Part shown: piece after piece, positions 1 through 10,700 of the stretch
Layout: each line of letters opens with the position of its first letter
Numbering within the stretch: position 1 is the first letter of the stretch
Source of the DNA: Sisyra terminalis
Lineage: Eukaryota; Arthropoda; Insecta; Neuroptera; Sisyridae
Direction: 5' to 3'
Length of the DNA stretch: 64,000 nucleotides
NCBI GenBank assembly: GCA_958496175.1
Contig: OY292275.1
Span: 27,195,001 to 27,259,000, forward strand
Translations under genes and position numbers: made by a program
The notes under the pieces: model-generated
What the model was told of the DNA's origin: nothing
The model's input: the letters and a program-made list of their open reading frames with translations, nothing else
The model's database searches: none

Positions 1-1569
1 CAGTAGTTCAGTCAGTGGTAACGTATTGTTAATATTTTATTGAAGATTTTATTACTAATAAATATAAAAAATGTTTGGCATTCATTCGGTCCTTTTTAAC
101 GTTACAAAAATCAATTTGCCTTTTTTCAACGTACGAGTTTAATAAAATAAAAGAAGTAATTGTATGTTTTTAGAAAAACCATAAAAAGTACTTACATAAA
201 ACGTTCAATTGGGTATGTACTTGTAAACTGATTTGAATTTGGATTTCAAACAATTTAGCTCTTTTTATCCTTATCTACTTGAAAAAGGTTTTTACTAAAT
301 ATTGAATGTAGCGGGAATTCATGGTTTGGTTTTCATGACAAAAAAGGTTTAGAAAGTACAGATATATAATATAGATACATTTATATAGAAAACCAACACA
401 TGACCTTTTAAAGTTCAAGTTAATCTCCATGTGAGATTATTTTTGTAGTAGATTATGAGAGAAAAAATAAATAACCATTCCTTTACATGTGAGAAACAAA
501 AACAATTATAAAAGAAGCTTTTTATAACCCAATCTTTTGCTATTTGTTTTTTATTGCATTGGATACAAATGTATTTTCAATCTTTTTTTTGTTTTGTTTT
601 TTAGAAATCGCTACCCTTAATGCATACAATTATAACGCTCCACTACTTTGACTAAAATAAACTTTCTGTTTATCCTTTAAGAAAATACTGCTTTGTGGTG
701 ATCAAGAAATATTCAAGTAAATTTTTGTTTTTAACATTCCACTTTTTTTAAACATTTATTTTATTTGGAGATGTTTTCCACGGTTAAATAAATTAAATTT
801 TTTGATAATTTTAGAGACCAAGATAACTTTTCAAACTAACCAGAAGAAAAAACTTTTTACTTTTTGCAGAACAATTAAAGTATAAATGCATAAGTATAAA
901 TTGTAGCTGTTTTTGCTAATCAAATTCAGTAAGAGGGTATGAGTTCAAATACTTATAATTGTTTATTCAAATTTAAATAAGTCAGATAATTAGTTAAAAA
1001 ATATGAATTGTTTTTTGAAAATATCTTAAAAACATTTAAATCCAGTAAAAATTATACATTATATAAGAAAGATCAATAATCCTCATGTTTGGAGAGAATT
1101 GTACAGCTATAACTTCAAAGATGCAACTTAATCAAATGCGTATTTAAATTTACCATGAGTACAAGTACCAAACCATTATTTGGTTATAAATTTATCTTTA
1201 CCAATCAGATCCTACTTCTTAATTTTCAAATTTGAACGATTCAGGTATGTTCTTATTTTTTTATCGGTATTAGATAAGATATGAAAAATTATCGGTAAAA
1301 TATTATTCTAAATTACTTAAACAATTAAATTTAAAGCTTAGGTGCCAGAGAATAAAGGACAAAGTAAACGCTCTAAAATTGGTAAACCACTAGTTTTATT
1401 TTTCTTATTATACATAGGTTAATCTTTTTCTTAGTTAAAAATGTTTAAGTATTTTGAGGTATCATTTATGGTCATATTTCTAATAAGCTAATTATTAAAT
1501 TTCTAGCATATTTGCAGTTTCTATGACATAAAATAATTTCTGTCTGTACCATACTTACAGAAAAAAAAA
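1..1569. other. Noncoding AT-rich upstream flank
   Basis: No open frame with recognisable protein character and no complete mobile element was seen here. The sequence is dominated by A/T runs and simple-sequence drift. It lies upstream of the glutamate-receptor exon and is either intergenic or part of the upstream regulatory region. Confidence 0.6.
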
Positions 1570-1970
1570 TTTGAATCCGCAATAAATCCCCCGCATAATT
1601 AACAAATCTGGTGAACGCATTGCCGAGATGAGACATTTCTTTTTAAGGATACTTTTAGTCTGCTGCTAGAACGGTGGCTACAAAAGTAAGGTGCGTCGTT
1701 CGCAATCTAATCATTTCCTCGCTATTGCTTTCCTCTGAGAAATCCACTCGTCGATGAAGAATACAGGAGGACATACCACTCTTTTAATATCAATGGTCAC
1801 GTGAACAGAGTTGGGTTTTCATGGTTTTTGATTTCTATATTCAGAACTATTTTTCTAGAGTGTAAAGTGCGGTTTGTAGCTTTACGGACGCAATAGTAGG
1901 ACAGTTGTGGCTTGGAAGAAGAGTAATGTTATCTATGAAGGTTACCATCATGCCGCTTTTCGTAATAAGC
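1570..1970. other. GC-raised noncoding stretch upstream of the receptor exon
   Basis: Base composition is visibly less AT-rich than both flanks, with several CpGs (for example around 1695-1710 and 1745-1755) and an E-box-like CACGTG at about 1798-1803. No long open frame is present and I could not match it to a transposon. It may be an untranslated upstream exon, an enhancer or a decayed repeat. The distance to the receptor ATG is about 1.2 kb. Confidence 0.3.
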
Positions 1971-2635
1971 AGTTTTTGAGGTCTTCTTTATTTATTAAAT
2001 TATATATACCTTTGAATTTTACGTTACAAAATTTGCTGATGGAACGATAATTTAAAGCAAGAAAACAAACTTGTATTAAATGTAATGAAGCAAATACATA
2101 AAATTTTAAAGCCTGTTAAGAACTTTGTGAAAAACATCAAAATATCAATCGAATCAGTCATTCAAAAGATGTCTTTCAATTTTCGTAAAAAACAATTCTC
2201 ATCCCCAAGGGGAAAATTTTAAAGAGGCAAAACTTTGCAAACTTTATTCTCATATCAACAGCACTTACAAAAAATCGACACAATCCATATAGAAGCATTT
2301 TACTCTTACGTATTTCCCTTAAGCTTTTACAAGAAAAAACATTTTAATTTGCAAAAAAGGATTGTTTTACAATGGTTGATAATAAAGCTCATTAAAAAAC
2401 AATTAGTTAGCATGTTTTCGTTTTGATAATTCACAGTTGTTCAATGTTGACAGAATTTTAAGAATAGTTTCCGTGTTGATTAGTTAAAATTTAATATCAC
2501 TAATTGACTAAGGAAAACTTTTTGATATACGCTTGTGGTTTGAGCATATTAATATGATTTATATCAATTATTCATTTCTGAATAGGAATTGTGCGTAAAT
2601 TAGAAATAATTAATTACCTAACTACATAATAATAG

Positions 2636-2765
2636 TTTAAGCAGCGCAGAAGCGTCCCAAGTGGGCGGCGTCTTTATGTCTAAAGCTTTAGAGATGCTAC
2701 ACGCGACGCACAGTTGACGGTAAACACCGCACGCGTTACCATCATTGTGCCCGTCTAAACGTAGC
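2636..2765 (+). promoter_or_regulatory. CpG-rich patch, candidate promoter/5' leader of the receptor gene
   Basis: A compact block rich in CG dinucleotides (GCGCAGAAGCG, GGCGGCG, CACGCGACGC, CCGCACGCG, ACGTAGCGG) sits in otherwise AT-rich sequence, about 430-560 bp upstream of the receptor start codon. No coding frame crosses it. Such islands often mark transcription starts in AT-rich insect genomes. That role is inferred from position and composition; no TATA box or initiator could be assigned with confidence. Confidence 0.35.
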
Positions 2766-3195
2766 GGTTCAAACTATAACTAAACTTTTCAACTTTCACA
2801 TAGTGAAAAAATTAAAGTAGTTTAAAGTGGAAAATTCGCTTTTGTCAAATGAAGATTGCTTGAGATTGATAATAACATATACTTTTTAATTATTGAACTT
2901 TTCACTTTCTTGTTCGCTTATTGTTGTAAATATGTAGTTGTGCGCAACTGTGCAAAACCTAAGAAGAAATTATTCTGCTGATTACTAAATTTCGTTAATA
3001 TGTTATTTAACGTTCTCAAAGACCAATTATCCCGATTTCCGTTTCTCTAATGATTAAATTACGAAGTTTCCTTAAATTTTAAACTTGGTTAAAATTTAAT
3101 TAAGATACAAAAATGTTTGACTAAGTATCTAATAAGAAGCAATTCATTTAAATTTATTTATGTGAGGGTAATCAGTTTTCTCAACACTGTCAAAA

Positions 3196-3868
3196 ATGTT
3201 TCCATCAATGTGCAGTGTAATGCAACTGTTATTCTTGATATTGTTATTTTCAAAAACAAACAGTAATTTTCCTGATATTAATAATGCAGTTTTTAAGATG
3301 AATAGTTACGCGTATGTCGATAGAACCGATTTTAATATTTCCGAAGCGAATGAACGTACTTTTTCGGAATGGAATAAGACAAAGAATGATTTATTCTATG
3401 GGAATAAAAGCTTTCAAGAGAATACCGCGAAGAATCGGTACAAAGTACGATTAAATCGTCTTAGAAGACATAATCATCGTCATCGGCATCATCATTATTT
3501 CGAACATTCAAATCAATATGATTCGTTCACGATGCGTCATTTTCCCTTAAGATCATTTCGTTCGTTGCAAGATGAAATCGTTGTTGAAATTCCTAGTGAA
3601 ATAATGTGGCCCGTGAAAAAGGAAGCTGTTGTTGAAGGGAATATTGTTCTCGGCGGTTTAATGATGGTTCACGAACGCGAAGATTCTGTAACTTGTGGCC
3701 CCATCATGCCTCAAGGTGGTATACAAGCACTTGAAGCAATGTTATACACTTTGGATCGAATTAATTCTAATGGAACTTTACTTCCTAATATAACTTTGGG
3801 TGCCCATATTTTAGACGACTGTGATAAAGACACCTACGGTTTAGAAATGGCTGTGGATTTTATAAAAG
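3196..3868 (+). CDS. Metabotropic glutamate receptor (mangetout-like), N-terminal coding exon, partial
   Basis: This exon encodes the start of a class C G-protein-coupled receptor that senses extracellular glutamate or a related ligand at the plasma membrane. The ATG is the first in frame after a TAA at 3169-3171 and has the good insect context AAAATG. Residues 1-23 form a hydrophobic signal peptide. Residues 24-145 are a low-conservation linker with a His/Arg-rich patch (about 90-104) and N-glycosylation sequons (N47, N60, N70). Residues 146-224 are the beginning of the Venus-flytrap ligand-binding lobe: LGGLMMVHERED, CGPIMPQGGIQALEAML, LDRIN, then LGAHILDDCDKDTYGLEMA. These strings fit the insect mtt/mGluR family better than mGluRA. 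The frame is cut after the first base of a Gly codon by a strong donor (AAAAG|GTAAAC at 3869), so coding past 3868 is intron read-through. The remaining binding domain, Cys-rich domain and seven membrane helices are not in view. Family assignment is firm; the exact orthologue is inferred. Confidence 0.9.
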
Positions 3869-5976
3869 GTAAACCCAAGAAAATAGTATTGATCAGATTT
3901 TTTTTTATTTCTTTGTCGTGTTTGTGTTTTACTATATGTATTTATTTATTTACTGTATTGACACATTTCACATTTCCAATTCAACAAACAAATGCATTGT
4001 AAGCACACACAGGGAGAAAATCATTAAATATAAAATATCCATGCGTTTGTTTGTAACATGAAACATAATTATCGCAAAAATGATATTATCTATGTCACAT
4101 TTGTAAAGAAAAAGATCATCTCCACTGATTATTAATGAACAAAAGAACAAAAAATAATTTCAAATCAAAATCTCAGATTTATATTATCTTTTTCACAAAA
4201 TCTCTCCAAATAATTATTGTTTCGTATTACAATATGTTTTTATTATTTATTACTTTTTACATTAAAACAACTGAAAATGTATAGTTTTTTGTACCAGCGT
4301 TAACATTTATTATTAATAGTAAATAATAATAATAATAATTTGATTTAATACCATTCATCAATAAACTCGGTTTTTGGTTCTACCTAGGTCACAACGTAAA
4401 AATATATTTTTTTGTTTAATTTAATAAAGTTTGCGGGAACATTATTTTTTTAAATACAAAATAACGTCTACAATATATAATTATAGAATCATATATGGAT
4501 GTAAAAGATATCGGGAAATTATGAAAAACGCAAATTGAGCTTACAAATTATCTTATAATATTATACTATTTCGTTAATGAATTTTTTTCATAATTCATTG
4601 ATAATTGCCGCATTATTTTTTACACATACACACTTTTTGAAGTTTATTGAATTATAATTTATATTTATCTAACCATTTTCAGGTTTATATTTCCGTCAAA
4701 GCAAGTTAAAACACAAATTAATATTACCATTATTTAAAGTAATTTAAAGTTTTCAAAATTTTTAAATGTGTTTTTAAAACTACATTTTTAAAAACACTTT
4801 CCAAATAAATGCTTTAAATGCTTCTAAATTTCATTAACCCTGTGAAATCCGAAGCATTCTCAGTATCTGATATTACTTTCGAAATAATTTCACATGTGCA
4901 CGTATAGGTTCTTTAAAAATGCGAGGAATTACTAGCAGAAATTTTAAAACAATCAATAATTAAAGAATTTGCGAACTTGATTGACAAAAAGAAAAAGATT
5001 ATTAATTCTAATGCTACATGCTGGCATAATGCTGGTTCTAATTCTACATAGTGCTTGAAAATTCGAATAGGTGGTTTGTCTATAAAAATTTTCAACAAAA
5101 GTCTACATTCCAATTCTAAATTTAGAGATAAATTCTATTTTATTGATGAAGGAACCAAAATAATACAGAAAATAATAAAGCCATTTATTTCAAAAATTAC
5201 AATTATGGTTATAATTGTTTTTTTTTTTCTGTAAAATCGTTTACTGCCAATGACAACATACATACAAATAATGTACATAATATTTGTTTTAAATGTAGCA
5301 CAGGAAAATTGCTTTAAGTTACGATGGAAAAACTGCCAACCAACTTGTGTTAGTAATAAAAGTAAACATATTTATTGATCACATACAGTATAGTATTTAT
5401 TGTATTTTTCAATTATTTTCTTTATGAAATAAACCTATTTAATTGAGAGAATATAGTCACTATGTTTAAGCTAAAAATATTACATTAACTTTATTGATTA
5501 ATCCTATATTAAAAAGTGACATCAAATGCTGCTTAATATTATGGTCATTGTTATTACAATATATCTTTTTTCTTTAAATAAAAAAATTAAATCGAAAATT
5601 TAACTTAAAGTATATTATTATGAATTTGTAATTTTTATTCTAAGAAAACTATACGAAATAAAATTGAGGATATCATACTTAAAATTTACTATGGTTAACT
5701 GTATTATTAGGTAAATTAAATACATATGCAGTTACCAAAATGAACGATTTTCACGTTTTATTGTTAAAAAATAAACGTCCATCAAGTTAGAATTACACTT
5801 TTGGAGTTAATAAAGAAACTACTAAATATTTTGGTATTTTTATGTCGTTTCAAGACTTCTGGATGAAAAAACATTGTTAGCTACCAGAAAAAAGTTAAAG
5901 TAGAACGTTTCGATTTTGAAGATTTACAAAAATTAGTTTCTGAAAGTTTAGATTCGATAAAGTTTATTATTGAAAA
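3869..5976 (+). other. Start of the receptor's first intron; no further exon seen
   Basis: The intron opens with the GT at 3869-3870. The sequence is A/T-rich with short poly-T runs and a small AAT repeat near 4320-4340. No splice acceptor followed by mGluR-like coding sequence was found here or in the rest of the window, so the intron may run past position 64000. If so, all mobile elements listed below on either strand lie inside this intron; this cannot be proven from the window. Confidence 0.5.
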
Positions 5977-5988
5977 AATAACTTTATA
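5977..5988 (+). repeat. Candidate target-site duplication, left copy
   Basis: AATAACTTTATA here is repeated directly at 6606-6617, on the two sides of the Penelope-like inverted repeat. Twelve matching bases so close to the element ends suggest a target duplication, although the motif is AT-rich. Confidence 0.45.
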
Positions 5989-6079
5989 TTTAACATTGAT
6001 AAGTATTTTATTACTTCCGAATCACAATCAATTAATGGATAATAATATATATAAGTCTTTGAGATTCAATTAAATTTCT

Positions 6080-6128
6080 TTATTACGACGCGTTTCGACA
6101 GATTTAAACTGTCATCATCAGGTAATAA
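6080..6128 (-). ncRNA. Hammerhead-ribozyme-like motif, left arm
   Basis: This is the exact reverse complement of the motif at 6514-6562 and shares its helices and core, read on the - strand just downstream of the truncated Penelope-like reading frame. See the right-arm entry for the base-by-base fold. Confidence 0.65.
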
Positions 6129-6141
6129 TACAGAATAATAA

Positions 6142-6301
6142 TTATTTTGTCAATTTTAAACAAATTTCATATAGGTTGTTTGTTTTATATAATTTGTCGT
6201 TAAGGATGTTATTTGGATCTAGTTTGTGTGCTTTGTATATTTCATATTCTTCTAGGGTGTTCATATAAGATCCTTTCTTGCATATATGTAGCGGCTTAAA
6301 A
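6142..6301 (-). pseudogene. Penelope-like protein C-terminus, left (minus-strand) copy
   Basis: Read on the - strand, the arm encodes KPLHICKKGSYMNTLEE, EIYKAHK and NNILND up to a TAA at 6142-6144. This pattern (KG-x-YMNTLE-x-x-EIYK ... NILND) matches the region downstream of the GIY-YIG endonuclease at the extreme C-terminus of Penelope-like retroelement proteins. Only about 50 codons are present; no reverse transcriptase or GIY-YIG core lies upstream, because the copy is cut at the A-run of the spacer. It is a truncated, non-functional fragment. Confidence 0.75.
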
Positions 6302-6311
6302 AAAAAAAAAA

Positions 6312-6500
6312 AATCATCAATGCTTAAATTTCGAAACAAATTTTAAGCCGCTACATATATGCAAGAAAGGATCTTATATGAACACCCTAGAAGAATATGA
6401 AATATACAAAGCACACAAACTAGATCCAAATAACATCCTTAACGACAAATTATATAAAACAAACAACCTATATGAAATTTGTTTAAAATTGACAAAATAA
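6312..6500 (+). pseudogene. Penelope-like protein C-terminus, right (plus-strand) copy
   Basis: The + strand frame reads HQCLNFETNF, KPLHICKKGSYMNTLEE, EIYKAHK, NNILND and ends with TAA at 6498-6500. It is the same terminal segment as the left arm but extends about ten residues further upstream, matching the H-x-C-L ... H segment that precedes KG-x-YMNTLE in the family. The frame loses sense in the A-run before about 6312. It has no catalytic domain and is a 5'-truncated remnant. Confidence 0.75.
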
Positions 6501-6513
6501 TTATTATTCTGTA

Positions 6514-6562
6514 TTATTACCTGATGATGACAGTTTAAATCTGTCGAAACGCGTCGTAATAA
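6514..6562 (+). ncRNA. Type I hammerhead-ribozyme-like motif, right arm
   Basis: The core CTGATGA (6521-6527) is followed by helix II GACAG/CTGTC (6529-6533 with 6541-6545, loop TTTAAAT), then GAAA (6546-6549) and the cleavage triplet GTC (6553-6555). Helix I is a perfect 7-bp pairing of TTATTAC (6514-6520) with GTAATAA (6556-6562). Helix III would be ACG/CGT with no loop, which favours folding as a dimer rather than a monomer. One extra T (6528) sits between the core and helix II, a departure from the minimal consensus. Hammerheads of this type are established features of Penelope-like elements, and the motif lies about 20 bp after the stop codon of such a frame. The fold is visible; activity is inferred. 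Confidence 0.7.
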
Positions 6563-6605
6563 AGAAATTTAATTGAATCTCAAAGACTTATATATATTAT
6601 TATCC

Positions 6606-6617
6606 AATAACTTTATA
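6606..6617 (+). repeat. Candidate target-site duplication, right copy
   Basis: Direct repeat of 5977-5988 (AATAACTTTATA) immediately after the right arm of the Penelope-like inverted repeat. Confidence 0.45.
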
Positions 6618-7229
6618 GTTGAAAAATTAAACTTTTTAAAATCTAAATTTTCAGAAACTAGTTATTGTAGATCTTTAATACCAAAATCTTTTACTCTAAC
6701 TGTCTAAATTCTCTCTGATAGCAAGTTACAACCAATTTTTGGCACAAAAAATTCAATTGAAATTTAAAACTTCAATTTTTGAACTATAAAAATCGAGCTT
6801 TTCTTTCAAAAAGCGTTTTTCTGGAAACTATGTGAAAGATTCTTTATGAACCCTACAGAGGAAAAAACACCAAGTAATGGGCACAAAGCACAAATTTAAA
6901 TGTCTGTAAAAAAGCTCTTAACAGCGACATCATTCCCGAGGGATTTTTTTGAAAACTATGCGAGCAATTTTTTTTATCCAGAAGTTTTGAACCGACATAA
7001 AAACACCAAAATATTTGGTATTTTTTTTAATAAAATCCAAAAATGTAACTTGTAGTACTAATTTGACGAACGTGTTTTTAGTAGAAATTACAAGCAAAAT
7101 CTGAATTGAGTTCGTAGAGACAACAAAAGTGCCTTTACATTTTACTTAATACGTTTTTCTTATTACTATCATATTGGATATTTTTTTAATCGCTTTTAAT
7201 TGGCAATTTTAAAATACACACGAATTTGG
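6618..7229. other. Noncoding stretch
   Basis: AT-rich sequence with no coding frame or recognisable repeat. It carries several runs of TTTTT and AAAAA only. Confidence 0.5.
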
Positions 7230-7342
7230 TATAAATAAAAATATTTAATTCAGGAAATATTGAAAATTTTCTTTCTACGAGATTCGAACCGTAACACCTA
7301 CCAGTTTCGGATGGGCCACCTTGACTTCTTGGCCACCAGTCG
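7230..7342 (-). repeat. tRNA-Ser-like SINE, copy 1 (partial)
   Basis: On the - strand the unit reads CTGGTGGCCAAGAAGTCAAG, a drifted A-box region, then CTGGTAGGTG, a GGTTCGAATC B-box and CGTAGAAAG, followed by the shared body (TTTTCAATATTTC...). It matches the family at 27839-28014 and others. The B-box is the best preserved of all copies. The downstream half of the SINE body is missing or eroded. Confidence 0.6.
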
Positions 7343-7739
7343 ACGTCGTTCTTGCTATCCTATTCGTTGAAAAAATGAAAAATATCGTTCTTTGTTGTAG
7401 AAAACTTTATTTCTAACTACATAAGGTCTTTGTTGTTATTTTTATTAAAAAAAGTAAGTATTTGTGTCGTACGCTGATTTTGATATTGATAACTATCTAT
7501 GTATTATTATTTTTTTCTTCGATTTCCCTCCCATTCAAATAATAGCGATATTTGAATGATTTATAAATTATTGTTTTCGACTTAATGCTTACAATTTTCT
7601 GCTATTTGTACAGATTATTGCTTTCAAAACAGAATACAGATCTGAGTCACATATGAAAAAATAACCCAGACTGCCCATTTTCAATACTAAGTTACCTTCT
7701 GGCTTATTTTCGTTGTTTTGCTAGCGCTTTCATCTAAAA

Positions 7740-7786
7740 TCGTCTCAGCTTCTTAAAAAGGCGCGTCATATAGTTTGGGAATCACT
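7740..7786. mobile_element. Possible end of a hAT-type element
   Basis: The sequence ends in TTTGGGAATCACTG; its reverse complement CAGTGATTCCCAAA fits the typical terminal repeat of hAT transposons (CAGNGNTTCCCAA). No partner end and no 8-bp duplication could be located, so only one terminus is claimed. Confidence 0.3.
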
Positions 7787-10700
7787 GTTTTAGTTTTTTT
7801 TTTCTAACTGCGCAATATGAAATTTAGTTTTTACAAATGTATGATTATCAGCTAATTTGTCAAAATATTTTATGTTCATGGAATACTTACATATAAATAT
7901 GACAAAATGATTTGCTACCACTTATCGCTTTAAATTATTGCTTTCATTATTATTTTTTACGAAAATATTATCCTAACAGGCCTTTCAATAGCGTGTTCCA
8001 AAATAATAATTTGGTTTACTATAAGGAAGTTTTGAGTCGCTTAATGGGTATAATATTTATTAAAACAATTAATAATAATCAAAAATGTTTGGATTTGATT
8101 AATTGCCTTTGCTCTATATATGTATGCTAGTTAAAACTTTTTTGACAATTCAAACAAAAATTATGATTTTTCATCGAATGCGTTAGAAGTTTACAAAGTG
8201 TCAACGTGTAAGTCATTTAACAAGAGTTTATTGTTCGCTTTAAAGTTTTAAGGATCGAAGATTGACAGTAGTATAAGGTTAAGCTTTGTCTGCTAATACT
8301 GATTCGATATTTATTGCCCCGATACCATCTTGTTTTGAAATTTTTTATTTAAAATTATCTTTATAGTTTTTAGTCGATAGCTCAAGGATAACCAATTCCA
8401 CCACCAAAGAAATAATTACTTAGATTTGTATTTTAGCAAAAAAATAAGTCTAATCATAATTTTGAGAAAGTTTTATAATAAAAAACTTATCTTTGTATAA
8501 TTATTTCACTAAAATAATCGGGTAGGAAAAAGAAGAAATTGTTTAGTTTTTTTTAAATTTATTAATTAATTTTCAACTGGTTGAAGTTCTTAAAGCTTAA
8601 AGAATTTTTTTATAAAGTTTGTTTTACATGATGTTTCGGTAAGTTTTTCGTAACTTTACAACTACAGATGTTCTACTTCCTTCGAAAATGATGTACAATT
8701 TTAAAAAAATTATTGCTCCAATGATATATTTTAATGATTATTGTAACGATGATAGTCTTTTTTGCATTTATCACTTTTATGAATGATTAACTCTTTAAGA
8801 ACACATATCAGCATGATAGGGTTTTTTGCAAAAAAAGAATTTTTGAAAAAAGAAATTTTGGAAAAGTACACCTAGAAACGAATATTTATATAGTTTAGTC
8901 GAAGACTCTATCTTAATTTTTTTAGTTAATAGTGTATAAAGTAAAAAAAGTATGGAAAAACAAATATGTTGCTTTGCGGCCGCATATATATTCAAAAAGC
9001 TCAAACTCTTAGCACCATAGCTTTAAAATATGAACATCGAAATTAAAACTAATATTATATAATTTAAAAAAAACATCGTTTTGACATTATTGTTATTCCT
9101 TTCTATTCAATAGTGTTCGTAAATTACAATTTTAAGGGTTGAATCTTATTTTTCATTTTGAAGGAAATAAGCTCCATTTAACGTGCCTATAAAAATTAAA
9201 AATGCAAGTAATGAGCTTTTATGTTGCCGTAGATCATATAGATACAAGATACATATCAATACTTTTTTTTTCTGTTTTATAATCATTTTCTAACTAATGT
9301 TGTTATATTTTTTGTATAATTGGAATATCAATACTTGCTTTGTATAAAACGACATAAATTAATTAAAATATTTCCCTATTCGTAGAGATGAACTTTTTTT
9401 CAGAGAAACTTTTTATTTTTTTCAATGCTTGGTTTAATTTTTAAAAACAACAAAAAATAAAAAAAAATGTGTTTAAGTTATAAGTTGTATCTACTTTTTA
9501 AAATTCTTAAAATTTAAACACATACGAAGTAACTATTGGTTTTGAATAACACATGCATTATCTTGCATACTTGGTTTAGTTAAAATTTTACAAGTAGCAG
9601 AAGTGACCCATTTGGGCGTTTGTGAAGTTGAATTTTGTTAAGTTTAATCCAGATTTGTGTACTGTTGAGTAACACCCCAAACCAACTTCCGTAACTAAAT
9701 TCGTAACATCGTTTATTTTTTCCTCTCATGGTACGCCTTAAAAAGTAGCTTCAAAAATAACTGAATTTGTTAAATTAAAAAAAAAAATATCAATTTCATT
9801 AAGTGATAAAAACACAACAGCTTTAAAACGAAAGATTTTTTCTCTATTTAATATGATGTAAATATTTGTTCTTTAAGCCCTTCCAAATCTAGCAAAATCT
9901 TAATAGACACTTACAGCTTAAAATTTTGTTGTTAGTTCTTTGGGTTGTTTAGAAGTGCGGTGGGGAATTATGTAAATAAGGGGGATTTCTCTATGTTAAT
10001 AAGTAGGCGTTGTAGATATTTCTACTAGGCTTTTATACATACGGATTGAATTTTGACACGATTTTCTATCTGTACGCTGAAATATTTTGCTTAGCAACCC
10101 CTAAATGATGATGGTATTGGTATAGATCGACGCGAAATATTTCAAAGAATGCGTCTCTTTTTTTCAATAGAAGTTTATTTCTACGAAAAGAGCTATCATG
10201 AGTTGATTGCGATTAGGCATAACTTTTTCCATTAACCCTGTATTAAGCGATTAAAAATTACGCAACCTTACGTTTTTTTACTCCGATTATAAGCTCCAAA
10301 CCGAATTAAAATTTTACAGAGACATGGCTCAAATAGTTGACATCCTATAATTAATTTCAATTTCTTCTCATTACTTGTGATTATCTTCCAAACAACCTTA
10401 GGATTTAATGAAGAAATAATGGTTTATGTCAAAATTTTCTTCCAGTTATTAATAGCTGAGTAGAGAAAATTTACTGTTTCTAATTCACAATTGCGACAAA
10501 TATTTCACGTATGAATCTATACGTGAATGTGGTATACGAAGAGCTCTTATGTATATTATGCTTCTTACACATTCTATACATTACATATCCAATTTAAAAA
10601 AGATAACTTTTATAGAATACCCTACATCTATCAGAAATCCAGTTTTGATTAAAAAAATAAATGTGGTTAGCGATGCTTCTTTCATCAAAGCGAAGCATCA

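Larger units (their letters stand above)
6036..6606. mobile_element. Penelope-like retroelement 3' ends arranged as a perfect inverted repeat
   Basis: The arms 6036-6301 and 6341-6606 are reverse complements over all 266 positions with no mismatch or gap that I could find; every position x pairs with 12642-x. A 39-bp spacer with an A-run (about 6298-6313) separates them. Each arm carries, in sense orientation, the last codons of a Penelope-type protein followed by a noncoding tail with a hammerhead-like motif. The right arm is sense on +, the left arm is sense on -. The + copy reads about ten residues further upstream into the spacer (HQCLNFETNF before KPLHICKKG), so the two copies were 5'-truncated at slightly different points. 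Penelope-like elements are known to insert as truncated copies in complex inverted or tandem arrangements. A 12-bp direct repeat flanks the unit, with about 47 bp of further sequence (5989-6035) on the left. The perfect identity implies a very recent insertion or ongoing arm homogenisation. Confidence 0.85.

Noticed and set aside
3869..4002. C-terminal extension of the receptor frame beyond 3868
   Set aside because: It is intron read-through after a strong splice donor; the residues are hydrophobic AT-driven sequence without receptor similarity.
5989..6035. A separate element left of the Penelope-like palindrome
   Set aside because: The 47 bp lie between the candidate target duplication and the left arm and are best seen as part of the same insertion event; nothing independent supports another element.
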